This document shows, in pieces, positions 62,201 to 64,000 of a stretch of DNA of 64,000 nucleotides. Origin of the DNA: Siphlonurus alternatus (Eukaryota > Arthropoda > Insecta > Ephemeroptera > Siphlonuridae). The notes under the pieces were generated by a model, which did no database searches, was not told where the DNA came from, and saw nothing but the letters and a program-made list of their open reading frames with translations. The stretch is from NCBI GenBank assembly GCA_949825025.1, contig OX463786.1, positions 17,307,911-17,371,910 of the forward strand, read 5' to 3'. The position numbers were made by a program, and so were the translations under genes. How positions within the stretch are numbered: position 1 is the first letter of the stretch; each line of letters begins with the position of its first letter.

Positions 62201-63773
62201 CGGATAGTATGCAGCGCATTAACTTTTTGAAAATTAATCAAACCTGTCTGTTTTTGCTGTGATAAATTTTGATGACATTTGTTTTGGCTGACTCAAATAT
62301 TGGCTCACACGTAAAGAAAGGTGTGAGAAAACAATGTGTCGACATTATGTCACTTGCAAGAACAGCTGTTACAACCGGATTTACCAAATAAGTTACAAAA
62401 TTCGAGAGTTCATAAAATACCACATGTCGCTTTGTAAACTGGGACGTGTGTTTTCACCTTATTTTACTAATACAAAATCGGTAAAGTCGAGCTTTTACAC
62501 ACCTTTCAGGTTACAATAGTTCGTTTATAGTTCTGCTGAGACTGAAAATTAAGCAGTATTGATAAACATGCATGTTGTATTTAAATCACCATAATTTATA
62601 GATTATACATAGTTCCCATGTCCCTTAATTATGATTTATGATATAGCAGTATATATACGTTTACCTGCATGTATGCATCAAAATAATATGATACAGTAAT
62701 GATCATAAATACGTACTTCTGTTTTGAGAAAAGGAATTTTTTTTAATACTTGCGCATTTTTGCGGTTTTACTGTTTCTTTGAAGTTGGTTTATTAATTTT
62801 CTGGGGAGATATTTGTGGTTGTAACGTTCCCACAGTAGTGTTTTTATTTAATTTATAGACGAACACTATTAACAATATACATGCAGATAAATTGTTTTTA
62901 AATTTACGGTTGATAAATTATTTTATAATTGTTACCAATGTCATACATACAAAATAAATTTTTGTCGTTTACCTTATGCATGTAATACGGTATATATTAT
63001 ATAAAGTTATTGAAAAAAGTTTGACTATATACCGGTATGTTTATGTTATATCAAGCAAGTGTTAAAAGTGCAAGTACTGTACTACATGGCACTGTTGTTA
63101 ATTAATGTTAGGGATTACTGTCACTATGGTTATTATTTTTTTATGGTAAAAAATATAAAATTTAGATCAGAACGTATAAGAAAACAAAATGACTATTCAC
63201 TTTCTGAAGTAAAAAAAAATAATTATTCGGTTCAGTTTTTGAGATATTAATTTTTTATTTGAAGAAGATGCCGGGAGATGCTGATTTGACTAATGGCCGC
63301 CAGATTTTCAATGATATTCTCACTATTTATATCCTGAATATTTAAAAAAACTTGATCGATTATTGCTCCATTTTTTTTTTAAACTATAATGTAAGGAAGG
63401 TTTACTGTAATTTTCAGAGTGATTCACCATCTCCAAGGATCATGCCAGTGACAATAATCCTTTACCATCATGGCATATCGCAGATTATTTTACATAAAAT
63501 ATTGAGGTGTTTGAAACGATCGTGCATATAATCTCGTGATCGTAGCTCCAAATTTTACAGCCCCACATATAAACATCAAGAGAGTAGTCTGAGGCACGCA
63601 GGTACAAGCCCGCGGCGATCCACCTGAACTAATTATTGTGATCAGACGTTTTCTACCCTGACAGAAAGTGGTGGAGTTTGTATATAGCTCGGGGCTTGGG
63701 TTCGAACCTCCAGTAAAAGTTGATCATAATGCCTTTTATAGATACGTTGTCCTGCTATTTTAATAAACACCTT

Positions 63774-63864
<91 letters not shown>

Positions 63865-63886
63865 TTCATTCATTCATTCATTTAGT
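63774..63886. repeat. (ATTT)n microsatellite
   Basis: About 23 ATTT units ending in four ATTC units, the same end structure as the 38079 array. Confidence 0.95.
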
Positions 63887-64000
63887 ATTATTTATTTCGA
63901 CGACTGGTGCCATGTACCCTAATCGTATTAGAAATTTTCTTTCGTCAAACAATACAACGCTATTGTTGTTATATGCAATATTTTTATATCGGTAATTTAA

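Larger units (their letters stand above)
53962..64000. other. Right flank without a recognised gene
   Basis: AT-rich DNA with the MITEs, palindrome and microsatellites listed. Candidate promoter or noncoding first-exon islands: 55840-56075 (ends TTCCG/GTAAGT), 58555-58740 (an 89-codon ORF with no known match, plus strand), 59515-59700 and 60590-60860. None leads to a recognisable protein. Confidence 0.5.

Noticed and set aside
63665..63715. tRNA-like TAGCTCGGGG ... GGGTTCGAACCTCC
   Set aside because: A-box and B-box are only about 10 nt apart and no paired acceptor stem can be drawn; at most a decayed SINE.
63720..63995. ORF with a long LFIYLFIY repeat
   Set aside because: It is translation of the ATTT microsatellite.

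Overview
This is a eukaryotic nuclear window: AT-rich, intron-rich, full of microsatellites and short non-autonomous DNA transposons (MITEs). The recognisable proteins point to an arthropod, probably an insect. I infer this from the polychaetoid-like N-terminal PDZ sequence and from an intronless HEXIM gene; the species cannot be fixed by eye.

Layout. (1) 1-6.4 kb is mostly repeats. It holds one candidate minus-strand first exon (2212-2341) with a mitochondrial-presequence look, whose gene would continue off the left edge. (2) 6.4-23.9 kb is the 5' region of a ZO-1/polychaetoid gene on the plus strand. It contains two candidate first coding exons that both end in phase 0 (6522-6560 and 22461-22484), a possible further upstream exon (19019-19091), a small spliced ORF of unknown identity (20029-20256), a tandem pair of RFX-type X-boxes and several MITEs. 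(3) 23.9-49.7 kb carries 23 constitutive-looking coding exons of the ZO-1 homologue: PDZ1, PDZ2, PDZ3, SH3, an enzymatically dead guanylate kinase-like domain, a long proline/histidine/glutamine-rich tail and a C-terminal ZU5 domain. With the 6522 start, the exon lengths sum to 4203 nt, an open frame of 1400 residues plus stop, and every splice phase agrees. The sequence also shows alternatives: a 24-nt microexon, a 37-codon cassette that can be read through to a stop, a repeat-encoding alternative last exon, a tandem donor, and a minisatellite that duplicates a splice donor in frame. (4) 52.0-53.1 kb is a single-exon HEXIM gene (380 aa), the 7SK-dependent inhibitor of P-TEFb, followed by a 101-bp triplicated sequence. 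(5) 54-64 kb has no recognised gene. It has a giant TTAA-flanked palindrome, more MITEs, candidate promoter islands and a striking cluster of CACGTG boxes ending in a CRE.

How the genes work. ZO-1 is a cytoplasmic scaffold of cell junctions. The PDZ, SH3 and GUK modules bind junction proteins and each other, and the tail contacts actin and regulators. HEXIM is an unrelated nuclear regulator of transcription elongation. The two share strand and neighbourhood but no evident pathway. The most unusual content is the interplay between repeats and splicing: several MITE copies lie within about 25-30 bp of ZO-1 3' splice sites, and two splice sites are themselves duplicated by local tandem repeats.
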